Under the pieces are notes generated by a model, which saw only the letters and a list, made by a program, of their open reading frames with translations, had not been told where the DNA came from and did no database searches. Source: Salinicola halimionae (GTDB taxonomy: Bacteria > Pseudomonadota > Gammaproteobacteria > Pseudomonadales > Halomonadaceae). Taken from it: a stretch of 64,000 nt of DNA. The stretch covers positions 1,014,653 through 1,078,652 of the forward strand of contig NZ_PZJQ01000004.1 of assembly GCF_003206065.1 (NCBI RefSeq), given 5' to 3'. Position numbers and translations under genes: made by a program. Each line of letters starts with the position of its first letter. The stretch's first letter is position 1. Positions 28,680-38,474 of the stretch are shown piece after piece.

Positions 28680-31600
28680 TCAGTTGTCGCTCTGACCGCC
28701 TTCACGACGACGCTTTTCACGCGGGTCGTTGTGAGCCCGTCGCCGTGGCCGGCTCGGCTCATCATCACTTCCGGCAGCGGCGGCAGTCGCTTGGGTTGCC
28801 GAGGGAGTCGTCTGCGCCTCTAACGCCTGCGCTTCCAATGTCTTCTCACCGGCTTCGCCGTTGGCGGATTTCAGCGAATGCTCACTGGCTTCTTTCGGAC
28901 GAACGGGCTCGGACGTCGCGTTTTTCCCATTCGGCGTGGCGTCAGTCTCCGGCGTAGCCGTAGTCACCGACGTTGCAGCTTCTGTCTTCGGTTCAGCCTC
29001 GGCAGCCCGCACTACAGAAGGCTTGTCGATCGCCGGTGAAGACACGGCCTCGTCACCGCTCGATGCCTTGTCATCGGCCAGCGTTTCTCCGCTGGTAGCG
29101 TCGGCGGGAGCAGTCGCTACTGGTGACGCATCAGCGGGGGCACGCTTCGGTGCTGCCTCATCGCTGGTCTGAGGCGACACGTCGGCGCGTGTAGAACGCG
29201 GTGCCAACTTCGGGTTTTCGCTCGACGACGTCTGGCCCTGGGCCGGCTGAGAAGTCCCGGTGTCGATATGACGCTCGCCCGGCTCGCGGCTGGTCGGCGT
29301 CTCGTTGGGCGATGACTCGCTGGCTGACGCGTTGGCGGGGTGCTCAACAGACGCGTCTGTCGCTTCGACGACCTTGCTTTCTGCGTTTGGCTTTTGAGAC
29401 GGTGTCGGTGACGGCTGGATCACGTCCGCGGCAGGCGTCGGACTAGCGACATCGGACTGACTCCGGTTTTCGCTGCTCCGAGGCTCGGCGACCGGCATAT
29501 CGGACTTTTCGGCACTATCGTCGGCAGCGGTCGCAGGCGCTGAAGTTGGCTTGTCTTGCTCGGCCTTTTTCGGCGCTTCCGAGGGCTTGCCTGCCTTCGG
29601 TTCGGTGGCCTTGGCTTCAGGACCCTGGGGCTCTGAGCTTTTGGCTTCGGTCGGCTTGGCTTCGCTTGGCTTCGCTTCGGTACCTTGGCGTACAGCCGTG
29701 GCGGTATCGGCCGCTGTCGCCGCTGCGTCCGTCTCCGGCGGCGTTGCTGCCTGTAGCCGCTGCTGCTCTTCTGCCGCCGTCGGGTTCAGGGCGTGCTTGC
29801 GTGAGCGATTACGCGGATTGTTACGCGTGCGCTTCGGCTTGCTATCGACGGTGTTTTTCGCGACGGACGGCGCATCGGAAGCATCGGAGCGTGACGGTTT
29901 GGCATTGTCAGGCTGGCTGCCGTTATCGGGTTTGGTCGCTTCTTGACCAGCGTCGCCCCCTGTCTTATCGGTCCTGCCGCCGCGATTGTCCTGGCGCGGC
30001 TGACGATTCTGGCTTTGACGGTTGTCGCTGCGCGAATCATTGCCGTTCTGACGATCGTCCTGGCCCCGACGACGACGGTTATTGCTTTGACGATTGCCGC
30101 CGTCGCTCCGTGCGCTACTTTCGTTGCGAGAGTTGCTGTCGCCACGAGAGTTGCCGCCGTCACGAGAGTTGCCGTCGTTACGAGCGTTGCTGTCGTTACG
30201 CTTGGTGCTAGCGTCGTTGCGCTGATCGCCGCGCTGGGAAGAATTGCGTGGCGATCGCGAGTTGCCCGAGCTGTTGCCGTTGCCTCCGTTGCGAGAGGTG
30301 CCTGCCGGCTGACTGTCGTTGCCGCTGTTCTGGCCACGTTGGCTGGGCGTCGTGCTCGGCTGCGGTACTTCTTCATCGGCCCGACGACGTCCGAACAGCC
30401 CTCGGAAGAGCTGCATCAGTCCTCCGTTGGCCTGGGGCTGCTGAGGTGCCGCGGGCATCGTCGGTTTGGCGTCGGCTGGTTTGGTCTGGCCGTTGCTGCG
30501 GGCCGGGCTGGAACCGTTACTGGATCTCGGTGTCGACGCTGGCGCTGATTGTTCCGGCTCCTGATGCAACGAGTCCGGCGCAGGGGCCGTATGCTGGACG
30601 GTCTGCACTGCTGCCTGAGTACGCTGAATCGGCTTGGCGAGCGTGGGCTCCGGCTCCTTGAGCAGCTCGCTGTCGACGGAGATCTCGAAGCTCGACTTGA
30701 TTTCGTCGCCGTCTTCGGAAACGTGATCGTCACGGAAGCGCTGTACTTCGTAGTGCGGTGTATCCATTTCGGGGTTCGGCAGCAGTAGAACCTTGACGCC
30801 TTGGCGGCGTTCGACGTCAGAAAGGACGTTTCGCTTCTCGTTGAGCAGATAGGTCGCTACCGGTACCGGCAGGATGGCGCGAATTTGGGCGCTGCGTTCC
30901 TTCATCGCTTCTTCTTCGATCAGGCGCAGGATCGACAGCGCGATGGAGCGAACGTCGCGGATGGTACCCTGGCCGTCACAGCGGGGGCAGACGACACCGC
31001 TGGTCTCGCCGAGAGAAGGGCGTAAACGCTGGCGCGACATTTCCATCAGGCCGAAGCGCGAAATTCTGCCGATCTGAACACGGGCGCGATCGAGCTTGAG
31101 CGCATCGCGCACACGATTTTCGACATCTCGCTGATTGCGCGCCGGCGACATGTCGATGAAGTCGATGACAACCAGTCCGCCGATGTCGCGCAGACGCAGT
31201 TGACGGGCGATTTCATCGGCTGCTTCCAGATTGGTCTGCAGCGCGGTCTCTTCGATATCGGCGCCGCGGGTGGCGCGAGCCGAGTTGATGTCGATCGACA
31301 CCAGCGCCTCGGTATGGTCGATGACCACTGAACCACCTGAAGGCAGCTTGACCTCACGCTGATACGCCGTCTCGATCTGAGACTCGATCTGAAACCGTGA
31401 AAACAGCGGCACATCGTCGGTATAGAGCTTGATCTTTTGCTGATAGGAAGGCATCACCTGGCGGATGAAACTCAGGGCCTCCTCGTGCACGTCCTTGCTA
31501 TCGATCAGGACTTCACCGATGTCCTGACGCAGATAGTCGCGCATGGCGCGGATGATGACGTTGGATTCACGATAAATCAGGAAAGGGGCCGGGCGCTTGA

Positions 31601-32189
31601 CCGCTTCGGTGGTGATCGCCTCCCACACCTGAACGAGATAGTCGAGGTCCCACTGCAGCTCTTCCGGCGAACGGCCGATACCCGCGGTGCGTACGATGAC
31701 GCCCATCTTGTCGGGCAGGGTCAATTGACCCATGGCTTCCTTGAGCTGGCTGCGCTCTTCGCCTTCGATGCGCCGTGAGATACCACCAGCGCGGGGATTG
31801 TTGGGCATAAGTACCAGAAAGCGCCCGGCCAGGCTGACGAAGGTGGTCAGCGCTGCCCCCTTGTTGCCACGCTCTTCCTTGTCGACCTGGACGATGACTT
31901 CCTGGCCTTCCTTCAGGACTTCCTTGATGTTCGGGCGGCCCGATGGATCCTTGGAAAAGTATTCGCGGGAGATTTCCTTGAGCGGCAGAAAGCCGTGGCG
32001 ATCGGCACCAAAGTCGACGAAAGCGGCTTCGAGACTGGGTTCGAGGCGTGTGATCTTGCCCCGGTAAATGTTGGCCTTTTTCTGTTCCCGGGCACCGGAT
32101 TCGATGTCCAGGTCGTAAAGGCGTTGTCCTTCGACGAGTGCGACACGCAGCTCTTCAGGCTGTGTCGCATTGATGAGCATTCTTTTCAT
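28680..32189 (-). CDS. rne: Ribonuclease E
   Basis: RNase E is the main endonuclease of mRNA decay and rRNA/tRNA processing. The 1169-residue protein has the S1 and 5' sensor regions, the DNase I-like core with catalytic Asp near 300 ([12 protein letters not shown]), and a zinc link Cys401/Cys404 (CPRCDGQG). The non-catalytic tail from about 510 is very long. It has a probable membrane-binding helix [15 protein letters not shown] at about 588-602 and an Asn/Arg/Ser/Gly-rich stretch of about 610-750 with tandem repeats. An Ala/Pro/Glu/Thr stretch follows, then a basic end with [14 protein letters not shown]. It begins [10 protein letters not shown] like E. coli. Confidence 0.98.
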   Translation of the reverse strand: MKRMLINATQPEELRVALVEGQRLYDLDIESGAREQKKANIYRGKITRLEPSLEAAFVDFGADRHGFLPLKEISREYFSKDPSGRPNIKEVLKEGQEVIVQVDKEERGNKGAALTTFVSLAGRFLVLMPNNPRAGGISRRIEGEERSQLKEAMGQLTLPDKMGVIVRTAGIGRSPEELQWDLDYLVQVWEAITTEAVKRPAPFLIYRESNVIIRAMRDYLRQDIGEVLIDSKDVHEEALSFIRQVMPSYQQKIKLYTDDVPLFSRFQIESQIETAYQREVKLPSGGSVVIDHTEALVSIDINSARATRGADIEETALQTNLEAADEIARQLRLRDIGGLVVIDFIDMSPARNQRDVENRVRDALKLDRARVQIGRISRFGLMEMSRQRLRPSLGETSGVVCPRCDGQGTIRDVRSIALSILRLIEEEAMKERSAQIRAILPVPVATYLLNEKRNVLSDVERRQGVKVLLLPNPEMDTPHYEVQRFRDDHVSEDGDEIKSSFEISVDSELLKEPEPTLAKPIQRTQAAVQTVQHTAPAPDSLHQEPEQSAPASTPRSSNGSSPARSNGQTKPADAKPTMPAAPQQPQANGGLMQLFRGLFGRRRADEEVPQPSTTPSQRGQNSGNDSQPAGTSRNGGNGNSSGNSRSPRNSSQRGDQRNDASTKRNDSNARNDGNSRDGGNSRGDSNSRNESSARSDGGNRQSNNRRRRGQDDRQNGNDSRSDNRQSQNRQPRQDNRGGRTDKTGGDAGQEATKPDNGSQPDNAKPSRSDASDAPSVAKNTVDSKPKRTRNNPRNRSRKHALNPTAAEEQQRLQAATPPETDAAATAADTATAVRQGTEAKPSEAKPTEAKSSEPQGPEAKATEPKAGKPSEAPKKAEQDKPTSAPATAADDSAEKSDMPVAEPRSSENRSQSDVASPTPAADVIQPSPTPSQKPNAESKVVEATDASVEHPANASASESSPNETPTSREPGERHIDTGTSQPAQGQTSSSENPKLAPRSTRADVSPQTSDEAAPKRAPADASPVATAPADATSGETLADDKASSGDEAVSSPAIDKPSVVRAAEAEPKTEAATSVTTATPETDATPNGKNATSEPVRPKEASEHSLKSANGEAGEKTLEAQALEAQTTPSATQATAAAAGSDDEPSRPRRRAHNDPREKRRREGGQSDN
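30121..30192. repeat. 18-bp tandem repeat in the rne tail
   Basis: Four imperfect 18-bp units (30121, 30139, 30157, 30175) each encode a six-residue NSRxxx-type block (minus strand), with a weaker fifth unit to 30210. They lie in the Asn/Arg/Ser/Gly-rich RNA-binding part of RNase E and are likely to vary in number between strains. Confidence 0.8.
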
Positions 32190-32847
32190 AGAGTCTCGCT
32201 AATTGAGCGTGCCGGTGGAAGGCGTGCTGCAATTGGCGACGACGAACCGCTAGCGGTCGTGCTGTGCTCGCGCACATGGATGAAGCGGCCCGGCAAGGTT
32301 GAAAGCGCGGCGTGTATCGGAACGAACTCAGCGTGAAACACATACGAGAACCCGCGTCAGAGGCTCGAGGAAAATCTCCGGAAGCCCCGTATCGAAGAGC
32401 CTGCAGCGGCCATTGATACGAGTTCAGATCGACGTTCGTCGAGACCAGTGGCGTGCTTGCTCGTTACCGTTGCATCGTTGCTTTCATGACTTGCTTTTCA
32501 TGGGTGCTACACGAACATGGGTTGAGTACGAAACGGTGGCAGGACATGTCACGGTACGCTCTTCATCGACGTATCCGGTCCTGCAGACTGCCGTCTATAT
32601 CACTTGGCATTGTTCGGTTCGGCGACGCCTTCCACTGGTACCTGTGGATTTCCCGCGAGCAGGGCGATCTGGGGTAACAGTCGCGCTCTCGAGTCGGGGC
32701 CTGGCGTTCCAAACGTGTTTTGATCACTCCAGCAGCCGTGAGCGGTTGGCTTCATTAACTCTCTGGAAGATCGAGACATTTATTCACTCCGGCCAGCATA
32801 TCCAGTGGCTGGCGCCTGAATGGGCTCTCACCCATCGAGTGACTCGC
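32190..32847 (-). promoter_or_regulatory. Long 5' leader of rne
   Basis: About 650 nt separate the predicted promoter from the rne ATG. Open frames here on the plus strand have no ribosome binding site or recognisable product. A strong palindrome ACCGCTAGCGGT at 32246-32257, extended by flanking ACG/CGT, would form a hairpin about 60 nt before the start codon. E. coli rne has a 361-nt leader with hairpins through which RNase E represses itself; the same is plausible here but not shown by sequence identity. Confidence 0.5.
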
Positions 32848-32877
32848 AATATAACAGTAATGCCGAGGTAGCGGCAA
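32848..32877 (-). promoter_or_regulatory. Predicted rne promoter
   Basis: On the minus strand TTGCCG (32877-32872) and TATATT (32853-32848) are separated by 18 bp. It would start rne transcription near 32841. No equally good alternative is closer to the gene. Confidence 0.4.
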
Positions 32878-32964
32878 TTGAGCTCGCGCTGATGGTTGGG
32901 TGCGTTAGAATGGCGGCCGGCGGCGCGATGGTGTAGCCGCAGAGCGGCGTTTAGGGGGTCGAGG

Positions 32965-33912
32965 ATGGCCGAAGGCCAGGAAGTTCAGTTTATCGAGGTC
33001 AGCGAGTCCCAGCAGGGGCAGCGTATCGACAATTTCTTGCGTACGCGGCTCAAGGGCGCGCCGAAATCGCTTATCTACCGCATCGTTCGCAAGGGTGAGG
33101 TGCGGGTCAATAAGAAGCGGGTCAAGGCGGACTATCGTGTCCAGGCCGGCGATCTGGTGCGGGTGCCGCCATTGAGGCTGGCCCCGGAGAGTGCGGTCAA
33201 GGAGGCCAGCGAGAGTTTGCGCAATCTCCTGGCCGGCAGCGTCGTCATCGAGGGTCCGGACTGGCTGGTGATCAATAAACCTTCCGGACTGGCAGTGCAC
33301 GGAGGAAGCGGGGTCAAGATCGGATTGATCGAGGCGCTGCGTCAGGTGCGCGAGGACCTGGATTTTCTCGAGCTGGTTCATCGACTCGACCGGGATACCT
33401 CGGGATGCCTGTTGTTGGCCAAGAACCGGGAGTCGCTGCTGTCTCTCAATACCGCTTTGCGTGAGCGTCGCGTGGAGAAAGGCTATCTGGCTTTGGTGCA
33501 GGGGCGGTGGCCGGCGCGGCGCGACTACGTCAGTGCGCGACTGGATCGCTATGACGCCGGCAACGGCGAGCGTCGTGTCCGGGTGGATGACAATGGCAAA
33601 GTCTCGCGGACCCGATTCGCGGTGCGTGAAACCTTCCCGAAAGTGACCTTGATCGAGGCGGAGCCGGTCACCGGCCGCACTCACCAGATTCGGGTGCATG
33701 CCGCTCACGCGGGTCACGCGCTGCTGGGGGACGATAAGTACGGTACCGCGGAAGGTGGTTATCTCGCGCGCTCTCTGCGCCTGGATCGGCTGTTTTTGCA
33801 TGCATTGACGCTGACCTTCCCGGACCCGAAAAGTGGGCGTCCCGTGCAGGTGAGGGCGCCGCTCGACCCCGAGTTGGAGAAGGTGCTGGAGCGTGCTCGC
33901 CATGGTCAGTGA
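32965..33912 (+). CDS. rluC: 23S rRNA pseudouridine synthase RluC
   Basis: RluC makes pseudouridines at 955, 2504 and 2580 of 23S rRNA. The 315-residue protein has an N-terminal S4 RNA-binding domain (about 15-75) and the catalytic HRLDRDTSG with its Asp. I start at ATG 32965 after AGGGGGTCGAGG; the frame is open 69 nt further upstream without similarity. It lies divergent from rne, as in E. coli and pseudomonads. The next gene overlaps its end. Confidence 0.95.
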   Translation: MAEGQEVQFIEVSESQQGQRIDNFLRTRLKGAPKSLIYRIVRKGEVRVNKKRVKADYRVQAGDLVRVPPLRLAPESAVKEASESLRNLLAGSVVIEGPDWLVINKPSGLAVHGGSGVKIGLIEALRQVREDLDFLELVHRLDRDTSGCLLLAKNRESLLSLNTALRERRVEKGYLALVQGRWPARRDYVSARLDRYDAGNGERRVRVDDNGKVSRTRFAVRETFPKVTLIEAEPVTGRTHQIRVHAAHAGHALLGDDKYGTAEGGYLARSLRLDRLFLHALTLTFPDPKSGRPVQVRAPLDPELEKVLERARHGQ

Positions 33913-34609
33913 AATGACGAGGGCCAGTGTCAATCACAGTGGGCGGGCACAACCTCGCTGCCGTTACCGGCTGGTCATCTTTGACTGGGACGGCACGTTG
34001 ATGGATTCGGCTGATCGTATCGTCGCCTGCATGCAGATAGCCGCGCGTGAACTGCAGTGGGACGTGCCGAGCGCTGCTGCGGTTCGCGATATCATCGGTC
34101 TGGGGCTGCCCGAAGCGATGTCTCAGCTCTTCCCGGGTATCACCTCCGGTGAGCAGGATCGGTTGCGCGAGACCTACGGTCATCAGTTCCGCTTGGCCGA
34201 CCGTATCCCGGCGCCATTTTTCCCCGGGGTCATCGAAGGCATCGAACGGTTGCGACGTGATTCGACCTGTCGACTGGCGGTGGCGACCGGCAAAAGCCGC
34301 CGCGGGCTGGATCGCGCCATGAGCCACGGCGCCTGCGGCGACTGGTTCGTGGCCAGCCGGACCGCCGACCTCACGCGCTCGAAGCCGCACCCGCAAATGC
34401 TGGAAGAGTTGCTGGTCGAATGTGACGCGACGGTGGAAGAAGCCGTGATGATCGGCGATACCGAATATGATCTGGAAATGGCACGGGCGATTGGCATGGA
34501 TCGCGTCGCGGTGACCTATGGGGTTCACGAGCGTGGACGGCTGTTGCGCAGTGAGCCGCTCCTCGTTGCCGAGGACTTTTCTTCTCTCGCCGAGTGGCTG
34601 CTGGTCTGA
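33902..34609 (+). CDS. HAD-family phosphatase (phosphoglycolate phosphatase-like)
   Basis: This haloacid dehalogenase superfamily hydrolase has motif I FDWDGTLMDS, motif II VATGKSRRGL, a Lys motif SKPHPQ and motif IV IGDTEYDLEMA. It is about 235 residues with an alpha-helical cap, close to YqaB/Gph-type enzymes. The start is ambiguous: GTG 33893, ATG 33902 and ATG 33914 are all in frame inside or beside the rluC end; I chose 33902 on spacing to GGAG. The rluC-HAD-peptidase order is the same in pseudomonads. The substrate is unknown. Confidence 0.9.
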   Translation: MVSEMTRASVNHSGRAQPRCRYRLVIFDWDGTLMDSADRIVACMQIAARELQWDVPSAAAVRDIIGLGLPEAMSQLFPGITSGEQDRLRETYGHQFRLADRIPAPFFPGVIEGIERLRRDSTCRLAVATGKSRRGLDRAMSHGACGDWFVASRTADLTRSKPHPQMLEELLVECDATVEEAVMIGDTEYDLEMARAIGMDRVAVTYGVHERGRLLRSEPLLVAEDFSSLAEWLLV

Positions 34610-34657
34610 CGGTTCGTCGACAGACCCTGGGTGTTGGAAATCAGCAAGGAGAGATTG

Positions 34658-35731
34658 ATGAGCGACGATCGGCACGATGATTGGACCCAGGGACCTGAGT
34701 TGAACTCGGAAGAAGCCGGGCGGCGCAGGGCGTCGCACTCGGGTGACGGCGAATCAACCGGTGCGGATAGCGATCCCGATACGGTGCGCTTGGCTGAAGT
34801 GCGGATGATGGACCGTTGGATCGGCGGGGTCCTGGCCGAGCAGCGTCGCTCTCGGCGCTGGAAAATTTTCTTCCGCCTGCTGTTTGCACTGCTCGTGATT
34901 GCCGGGCTCTGCCTGAGTGGCTACGCCATGTTCCTGGCCCAGGGCGAAGGGATGTCGGCCGGCAAGCGCCATCTTGGCGTCGTCGATGTCAGCGGGCCCA
35001 TCGATGCGAACGGCCAGGCCAACGCCGAGCGCATCATCGAAGGTCTGCAGCAGGCGTGGAAGGATCCGGGCTCCGATGCGGTCGTGTTGCATATCAACAG
35101 CCCCGGCGGCAGTCCGGTGCAGTCGCAGCGTGTCTACGACGAGATTCGCTATTTGCAAGAGCAGGGCGACAAGCCGATTCTGGCGGTGATCGAGGATATC
35201 GGTGCCAGTGGCGCCTACTATATGGCATCGGCGGCGGATCGAATCTACGCCTCGCCGGCGAGTCTGGTCGGATCCATTGGCGTCATCAGTGCGGGCTTCG
35301 GCCTGGAGGGCGCGATCGACAAGGTCGGCGTGAAGCGACGTGTTTTCACGGCCGGCGAGAACAAGGCGTTCATGGATCCGTTCTCCGAAATTTCCCCGTC
35401 GCAGCGGGCGTTCTGGCAGTCGGTCCTGAATACGACGCATCGGCAGTTCATCGATGCCGTCAAGGCCGGGCGCGGCGATCGTCTCAGCGATGACCCCGAG
35501 CTGTTTTCCGGACTGATCTGGACCGGGGAACAGGCGAAGTCGCTGGGGTTGATCGATGACATCAGCAGTCTCGAGCAGCTGTCGAGAGCACGTCTCGGGG
35601 AAGTGAGCCTGAAGGACTACACGCCGTCGCTGGATCCCTGGTCGCTGGTCTCCAACAAGCTCACCAGCGCGGCGGCCCACTGGCTGGGACTGAGTAGCCC
35701 CGCATCGCCGGTGCGCTATCAGCTACCTTGA
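34658..35731 (+). CDS. sppA: S49-family signal peptide peptidase (SppA-like)
   Basis: This is an inner-membrane serine protease of the SppA/SohB family that degrades leftover signal peptides. The 357-residue protein has a charged cytoplasmic N-terminus of about 68 residues and one membrane helix (about 70-92). A single S49 domain follows, with HINSPGGSP, the nucleophile Ser in GASGAYYMAS and the base Lys in GENKAFMDPF. ATG 34658 has AAGGAGA six bases upstream. Half the size of E. coli SppA, so it is the short form. Its 3' end overlaps the convergent maf by 13 bases. Confidence 0.9.
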   Translation: MSDDRHDDWTQGPELNSEEAGRRRASHSGDGESTGADSDPDTVRLAEVRMMDRWIGGVLAEQRRSRRWKIFFRLLFALLVIAGLCLSGYAMFLAQGEGMSAGKRHLGVVDVSGPIDANGQANAERIIEGLQQAWKDPGSDAVVLHINSPGGSPVQSQRVYDEIRYLQEQGDKPILAVIEDIGASGAYYMASAADRIYASPASLVGSIGVISAGFGLEGAIDKVGVKRRVFTAGENKAFMDPFSEISPSQRAFWQSVLNTTHRQFIDAVKAGRGDRLSDDPELFSGLIWTGEQAKSLGLIDDISSLEQLSRARLGEVSLKDYTPSLDPWSLVSNKLTSAAAHWLGLSSPASPVRYQLP

Positions 35732-36327
35732 CCGTTTCCCTGATAGCCTCTCAGCGGATTCACGCCTGCCTCTCTCAGCAGTTCGCACAGCTTGATGAGA
35801 GGTAGGCCGATCAGGGTGTTGGGGTCATCACCTTCGAAGCGCTCGAACAGCGCAATGCCAAGGCCTTCCATCCGAAAGCTCCCCGAGCTGTCGTACGGTT
35901 GATCATGGGAGACGTAGTCTTCGATCTCCTCGTCACTCAGCTTTCGGAACCAAACGTGGTAGGTCTCGTGAACGACGCGATGACGTCCCGCGCGGGTATC
36001 GATCAGGGCAAGGCCGGTCATGAAGCTGACCTGTTGGCCCGAGAACCGGCGCAGGTTGGCGCAGGCGGTCCCGAAGTCGCCAGGCTTTCCCAGAATGTCA
36101 TCCTCGAAAAGCGCCAGCTGATCGGCGCCGATGATCAGGTGGTCGGTGTAATCGGCCGCAATTGCCTGCGCCTTGGAGAGTGCCAGTCGATGTGCCAGGG
36201 TGGCTGCATCTTCTCCTTCGCGGCGGCTTTCGTCGATTTCCGGGGCGGCCCATTGATAGGGGATTTCCAGTCGATCCAGCAGCTGTCGGCGGTAGCGGGA
36301 GCTGGAGGCGAGTACCAGTCGAGACAT
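35719..36327 (-). CDS. maf: Maf-family nucleoside triphosphate pyrophosphatase
   Basis: Maf enzymes cleave modified nucleotides; the YceF branch acts on 7-methyl-GTP. The 202-residue protein starts LVLASSSRYRRQLLDRL, with the phosphate-binding SSSxxR, and has ADQLALFEDDILGKP and the catalytic-region YDSSGSFRMEGLG. It sits between sppA and yceD on the opposite strand, matching the yceF position in E. coli next to yceD-rpmF. Its stop overlaps the end of sppA. Confidence 0.94.
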   Translation of the reverse strand: MSRLVLASSSRYRRQLLDRLEIPYQWAAPEIDESRREGEDAATLAHRLALSKAQAIAADYTDHLIIGADQLALFEDDILGKPGDFGTACANLRRFSGQQVSFMTGLALIDTRAGRHRVVHETYHVWFRKLSDEEIEDYVSHDQPYDSSGSFRMEGLGIALFERFEGDDPNTLIGLPLIKLCELLREAGVNPLRGYQGNGQGS

Positions 36328-36556
36328 GGGCGTTTTCTCTTGTCTTCGGTCAATAAAAAGAGGCGTTGCCGCTCAGCGAAGGGCGGCATTGCGACAGGCC
36401 GGACATGGCGTGGAGCGGGCTACATCTCAGGCCATGCAGACGTTTTGTCGGATGCCGGTATTAAACACGGTCTTGAAACATGGGGTTTCGAACATGGTTT
36501 CTCGGCAGAGTTTGCAGCAACAATTTTCAACGACAGGATAGCGCGGTCCAAGCGCT

Positions 36557-36585
36557 TTGACAGAGGTCCAGTGAATCCCTATGAT
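36557..36585 (+). promoter_or_regulatory. Strong sigma-70 promoter for yceD-rpmF-plsX-fab
   Basis: Consensus TTGACA (36557-36562) and TATGAT (36580-36585) are separated by exactly 17 bp. It is the best promoter in the window. Transcription would start near 36592, only about 3 nt before the yceD ATG at 36595. Confidence 0.8.
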
Positions 36586-36594
36586 GTCGCGCCT

Positions 36595-37122
36595 ATGTTG
36601 ACCAGACGACTTCCTCCCACCGTTGAGCCCTATCGGGCAGCGGCAAATCGAGAAACCATCGAGGGGCTCGTTGACCTCGAGAAGCTGGCGCGCCTGGAAG
36701 ACGAGGTTGGAGTGCAGCATGGCAGTGCCATCGTCAAGCTGCAGTTCGATGTCGACACCCAGCGACGTCATCTCATCGATGGGGAGCTGGAAGCGGATCT
36801 CATGGTGCCTTGCCGGCGTTGCCTGCAGCCCATGCCGGTGTCCGTGGTAAGTCATTTCAAGCTCGCGGTCGTCAGTGATGATGCCTTGGCGGCGGAAGTG
36901 CCCAGCGACTACGAGCCGGTGCTGGTCAACAACGAACAGCTGGACCTGCTGGGGGCGGTGGAGGATGAGTTGATTCTCAGCCTGCCCCAAGTGGTCTATC
37001 ACGATGAAGCGGATTGCGCCGTTTCTCGTGAGCAGATGAGCAGCGGTGACGCTTCGATCGCTAAAGCGACCCGCCCTGACAATCCTTTCGACGTCCTCAA
37101 GTCGTTGAAAGGAAAAATTTGA
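36595..37122 (+). CDS. yceD: YceD/DUF177 family protein (23S rRNA accumulation protein)
   Basis: YceD is linked to 23S rRNA accumulation and always precedes rpmF. The 175-residue protein begins MLTRRLPPTVEPYR, like pseudomonad members, and has CRRC (residues about 77-80) and a late HDEADC that could bind metal. I chose ATG 36595. A GTG at 36571 has a fair AGAGG upstream, but it would lie before the predicted transcription start, between the -35 and -10. Further upstream the frame is only the antisense of maf. The next gene, rpmF, is 31 bp away. Confidence 0.9.
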   Translation: MLTRRLPPTVEPYRAAANRETIEGLVDLEKLARLEDEVGVQHGSAIVKLQFDVDTQRRHLIDGELEADLMVPCRRCLQPMPVSVVSHFKLAVVSDDALAAEVPSDYEPVLVNNEQLDLLGAVEDELILSLPQVVYHDEADCAVSREQMSSGDASIAKATRPDNPFDVLKSLKGKI

Positions 37123-37153
37123 ACCTGAAAGACATTGACGTTGGAGTCATATC

Positions 37154-37324
37154 ATGGCTGTTCAAAAAAACCGTAAGACCCGTTCCAAGCGCGGCATGCG
37201 CCGCGCTCACGATGCACTGACCTCACCGGCTCTCTCCAAGGATCCGGAAACCGGCACCACGCATCTTCGTCACCACGTAGCGCCGGACGGCTATTACCGT
37301 GGCCGTAAGGTCGTCGAAGTTTAA
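37154..37324 (+). CDS. rpmF: 50S ribosomal protein L32
   Basis: This 56-residue ribosomal protein starts [20 protein letters not shown]. It has no Cys pair, so it is the zinc-independent form usual in this group. It is co-transcribed with yceD and followed 26 bp later by plsX, coupling ribosome and membrane lipid supply as in E. coli. Confidence 0.98.
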   Translation: MAVQKNRKTRSKRGMRRAHDALTSPALSKDPETGTTHLRHHVAPDGYYRGRKVVEV

Positions 37325-37350
37325 CGAGACCTCAGGCGTTTCGTCAGGCA

Positions 37351-38469
37351 ATGCGCATCGCTATCGATGCCATGGGCGGGGACTTCGGTCCCCGCGCCAC
37401 TATTGGTGGATTGCTGTTGGCGCTGGCACGTCACCCTGAGCTCGAGCCTCTGGTTTTCGGGCCGCTAGAAGAGCTCGAGACCTTGATGGTGGCGCTGGCC
37501 AAAACGCCGTCAGATGCCGGTAGTGCCAAGCGCATTACGATTGTCGATGCTCCGCGAGTGGTGCTGCAATCCACGCCGCCGATGGAGGTTTACGACGATC
37601 CGACGGCAACCAGCCTTTACGGCATGCTGGAAGCGGTGCGCGAACAGCGGGCTGTCGCTGGCATTACCTGTGGCAATACTGGGGCGCTGGTCGCGTTGGC
37701 GCGGCGTGAATTGGGCAGCGTTGCGGGAATTTCTCGTCCGGCCATCAGTTCGGCAGTGCCGACCCGTCAGGGTGGGCGCTGCTACCTGCTGGACCTGGGG
37801 GCCAGCGTCGACGTGCATGCTCGGCACCTGGTCGATTTCGCCCACATGGGGGCGCTGATGGCGCGTGTGGTCGATGGTGTGGCAGTACCTCGAGTCGCGC
37901 TGCTCAACATGGGTGTCGAGGCGAACAAGGGCGTTGCCCGGGTACGTGAGGCAGATGCACTACTTAGAGCGCGCGGTAGCAGCGACTTCGATTACGTCGG
38001 TTATCTCGAAGGCGATGCCATATTCTCCGGTCGGGCCGATGTGGTCGTCTGTGACGGGTTCGTCGGTAACGCTGTGCTAAAGGCAAGCGAGGGGGTGGCT
38101 CAGATGCTGCTCAAACGGTTGCAGGCGACATTTGATTCCCACTGGTCGACGCGCCTGGTGACGTTGCTGGCGCGGCCGGCGCTGATGCGATTCAAGGCTC
38201 AGTTGGACCCGGTGCGTCACAACGGCGCGAGTCTGCTCGGGCTTAACCGCATCGTCGTCAAAAGCCATGGTAATGCCGGGCCAGAGGCCTTTGCCTTTGC
38301 CATCGACCGTGCAGTGCGCGAGGTGGAAGTCGGGCTGCCGGATCATTTTCGCGCTGCATGGTCTCAGAACGCAGCGACGCCTCTTATCTCGTCGACCGTT
38401 ACCGACGGCCGAGTGGATAGCGGGTCTCGCGATTCGACGAGAACCGACGGTCCATCATTTCAAGGGTGA
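37351..38469 (+). CDS. plsX: Phosphate acyltransferase PlsX
   Basis: PlsX makes acyl-phosphate from acyl-ACP, the donor for PlsY in phospholipid synthesis. The 372-residue peripheral membrane protein begins [16 protein letters not shown], the family signature. It also has [22 protein letters not shown] and [13 protein letters not shown]. The C-terminal 30 residues are Ser/Thr/Asp-rich and extend beyond the usual end. It precedes fabD with a 5-base gap. Confidence 0.97.
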   Translation: MRIAIDAMGGDFGPRATIGGLLLALARHPELEPLVFGPLEELETLMVALAKTPSDAGSAKRITIVDAPRVVLQSTPPMEVYDDPTATSLYGMLEAVREQRAVAGITCGNTGALVALARRELGSVAGISRPAISSAVPTRQGGRCYLLDLGASVDVHARHLVDFAHMGALMARVVDGVAVPRVALLNMGVEANKGVARVREADALLRARGSSDFDYVGYLEGDAIFSGRADVVVCDGFVGNAVLKASEGVAQMLLKRLQATFDSHWSTRLVTLLARPALMRFKAQLDPVRHNGASLLGLNRIVVKSHGNAGPEAFAFAIDRAVREVEVGLPDHFRAAWSQNAATPLISSTVTDGRVDSGSRDSTRTDGPSFQG

Positions 38470-38474
38470 GCGCG

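Noticed and set aside
32299-32871. 190-codon plus-strand frame in the rne leader
   Set aside because: No ribosome binding site, no recognisable motif and unusual composition; more likely non-coding leader of rne.
35899-36594. Long upstream extension of the yceD frame
   Set aside because: It is antisense to maf, lies upstream of the predicted promoter, and has no similarity to YceD.
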